Assembly: GCA_934572445.1 (NCBI GenBank)
Contig: CAKTLD010000022.1
Location: 1 to 22,709 of the forward strand
Direction of reading: 5' to 3'
DNA: 22,709 bases
Source of the DNA: an uncultured Oscillospiraceae bacterium
GTDB lineage: Bacteria > Bacillota > Clostridia > Oscillospirales > Oscillospiraceae
This document shows, piece by piece, positions 21,505-22,709 of this stretch. The stretch's first letter is position 1, and each line of letters opens with the position of its first letter. The position numbers and the translations under genes were made by a program. The notes below the pieces were generated by a model, which saw only the letters and a list, made by a program, of their open reading frames with translations, did no database searches and was not told the origin of the DNA.

Positions 21505-22704
21505 ATGAACGTTTTGGTCATCAACGCAGGTTCTTCCTCTCTGAAGTATCAGCTGCTCAACCCCACCACGGGCGAGCTGCTTGCCAAGGGTCTGTGCGAG
21601 CGCATCGGCATCGACGGCCGCTTTACCTACAAGCCCCAGCTGCCCGGCAAGGAAGCGATCAAGGAAGCTGCCGTTTCCATGCCCACCCACAACGAAGCCA
21701 TTCAGGCCGTGCTCGACGCACTGGTCGATGAGAAGAACGGCGTCATCGGCTCCATGAAGGAGATCGACGCCGTCGGCCACCGCGTCGTCCACGGCGGCGA
21801 GAAGTTTGCCAAGTCCGTCGTCATCACCGACGAGGTCATGCAGGCCATCGAGGAGTGCAATCCCCTCGCCCCGCTGCACAACCCCGCCAACATCATCGGC
21901 ATCAAGGCCTGTCAGGAGCTTATGCCCGGCGTGCCCATGGTCGCCGTGTTCGACACTGCCTTCCACCAGACCATGCCGCCCGTGGCCTATACCTATGCCA
22001 TTCCCTATGAGTATTATGAGAAAGACAAGGTCCGCCGTTATGGCTTCCACGGCACCTCCCACAAGTATGTGGCAGGCCGCGCCGCCGACATGCTCGGCAA
22101 GCCCATCGAGCAGCTCAAGCTGATCTCCTGCCATCTGGGCAACGGCTCGTCCGTCACCGCAGTCGACGGCGGCAAGAGCGTGGACACCTCCATGGGCTTC
22201 ACCCCGCTGGCCGGTCTGCCGATGGGCACCCGCGCAGGCGATCTGGATGCCGGTATTCTCGAATTCCTGATGAACAAGTACGGCATGGACATCACCCAGA
22301 TGCTCACCGTGCTGAACAAGAAGTCCGGTATGCAGGGCATCAGCGGCGTGAGCTCCGACTTCCGTGATCTCGAGCTTGGCGCCGAGCAGGGCAACACCCG
22401 CTGCGCGCTCGCCCGTGACAAGTTCGCCTACGAGGTCAAAAAGCTCATCGGCGCATATGCCGCCGCGATGGGCGGCGTGGATGCCATCATCTTTACCGCC
22501 GGTGTGGGCGAGAACGATGCGCTCGAGCGCATGGAGATCGCCGGTGGTCTTGAGTTCATGGGCGTCAAGATGGACGAGGATGCCAACAAGGTCCGCGGCG
22601 AAGAGCGCGTGATCTCCGCGCCCGACTCCAAGGTCACCGTCCTGCTCATCCCCACCAACGAAGAGCTGATGATCGCCATGGACACCGAGGCCCTCGTCGG
22701 CTGA
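21505..22704 (+). CDS. ackA: Acetate kinase
   Basis: The 399-residue cytoplasmic enzyme converts acetyl phosphate and ADP to acetate and ATP, the ATP-yielding end of acetate fermentation. All landmarks are present: VINAGSSSLKYQLL at the start, GHRVVHGGEKF, the catalytic Asp in VFDTAFHQTMP, YGFHGTSHKYV, SCHLGNGSSVTAV, DTSMGFTPLAGLPMGTRAGDLD in the middle, FTAGVGEND and IPTNEELMIA at the end. AAAAAGGAG directly before 21500 supports ATG 21505 over an in-frame ATG at 21472. The phosphotransacetylase gene is not in the window. Length is normal and the gene is intact. Confidence 0.98.
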   Translation: MNVLVINAGSSSLKYQLLNPTTGELLAKGLCERIGIDGRFTYKPQLPGKEAIKEAAVSMPTHNEAIQAVLDALVDEKNGVIGSMKEIDAVGHRVVHGGEKFAKSVVITDEVMQAIEECNPLAPLHNPANIIGIKACQELMPGVPMVAVFDTAFHQTMPPVAYTYAIPYEYYEKDKVRRYGFHGTSHKYVAGRAADMLGKPIEQLKLISCHLGNGSSVTAVDGGKSVDTSMGFTPLAGLPMGTRAGDLDAGILEFLMNKYGMDITQMLTVLNKKSGMQGISGVSSDFRDLELGAEQGNTRCALARDKFAYEVKKLIGAYAAAMGGVDAIIFTAGVGENDALERMEIAGGLEFMGVKMDEDANKVRGEERVISAPDSKVTVLLIPTNEELMIAMDTEALVG

Positions 22705-22709
22705 GCGTA

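Overview
The window looks like a chromosomal segment of a high-GC gut-type Clostridia bacterium, probably Oscillospiraceae-like. I infer this from Shine-Dalgarno-led genes, a SAM-I riboswitch on metK, a YwaF-type membrane protein, a RelQ-type alarmone synthetase, and the tmcAL/ackA pair. The host part is GC-rich. The first 4.7 kb and one acetyltransferase gene are visibly more AT-rich. No sequence search was possible, so species-level placement is open.

Positions 1-496 are the edge of another mobile region: a gene tail, a small serine-recombinase-like protein with Ala at the usual catalytic Ser position, and a hairpin terminator. Positions 497-4789 are a compact integrative element of about 4.25 kb lodged in a tRNA-Pro(CGG) gene. 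Its parts, left to right, are: a displaced tRNA 3' fragment (attachment repeat), paired GTTAGAA repeats, a membrane-anchored DUF2726 protein (minus strand), an overlapping divergent promoter/operator, a small XRE regulator, a ribbon-helix-helix protein, a hairpin-rich origin segment, a replication initiator, an excisionase-like protein and a tyrosine integrase next to the intact tRNA. The initiator is a CRESS-DNA-virus-type Rep (HUH endonuclease plus superfamily 3 helicase). Just upstream of it is a 9-bp stem-loop displaying TAGTATTAC, the nonanucleotide origin of circoviruses and nanoviruses. This is the most exciting system in the window: an integrating bacterial plasmid that carries both halves of the replication module of eukaryotic circular ssDNA viruses. 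Rep, Xis and Int all point toward the tRNA and are closely spaced, so replication and excision are probably co-expressed.

Positions 4821-12210 hold host genes: a YwaF-like membrane protein and a D-aminoacylase-family amidohydrolase (both minus), a small membrane protein, then a two-gene operon of a RelA/SpoT-type alarmone synthetase and a radical SAM enzyme, followed by a hairpin-rich intergenic stretch and metK (minus) under a complete SAM-I riboswitch with terminator.

Positions 12175-17973 hold a MATE transporter behind a structured leader with its own terminator (possible guanidine-IV/mepA-type riboswitch), an AT-rich GNAT acetyltransferase, an SPFH protein plus a tiny Arc-like protein, and a likely operon of a rhomboid-like protein without the catalytic serine, an HD-domain protein and a TIM-barrel protein. 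Positions 18022-21331 (minus) are an operon of tmcAL and two lipoproteins, the last with a damaged-looking start. ackA (21505-22704) is divergent from it, with an extended -10 promoter.
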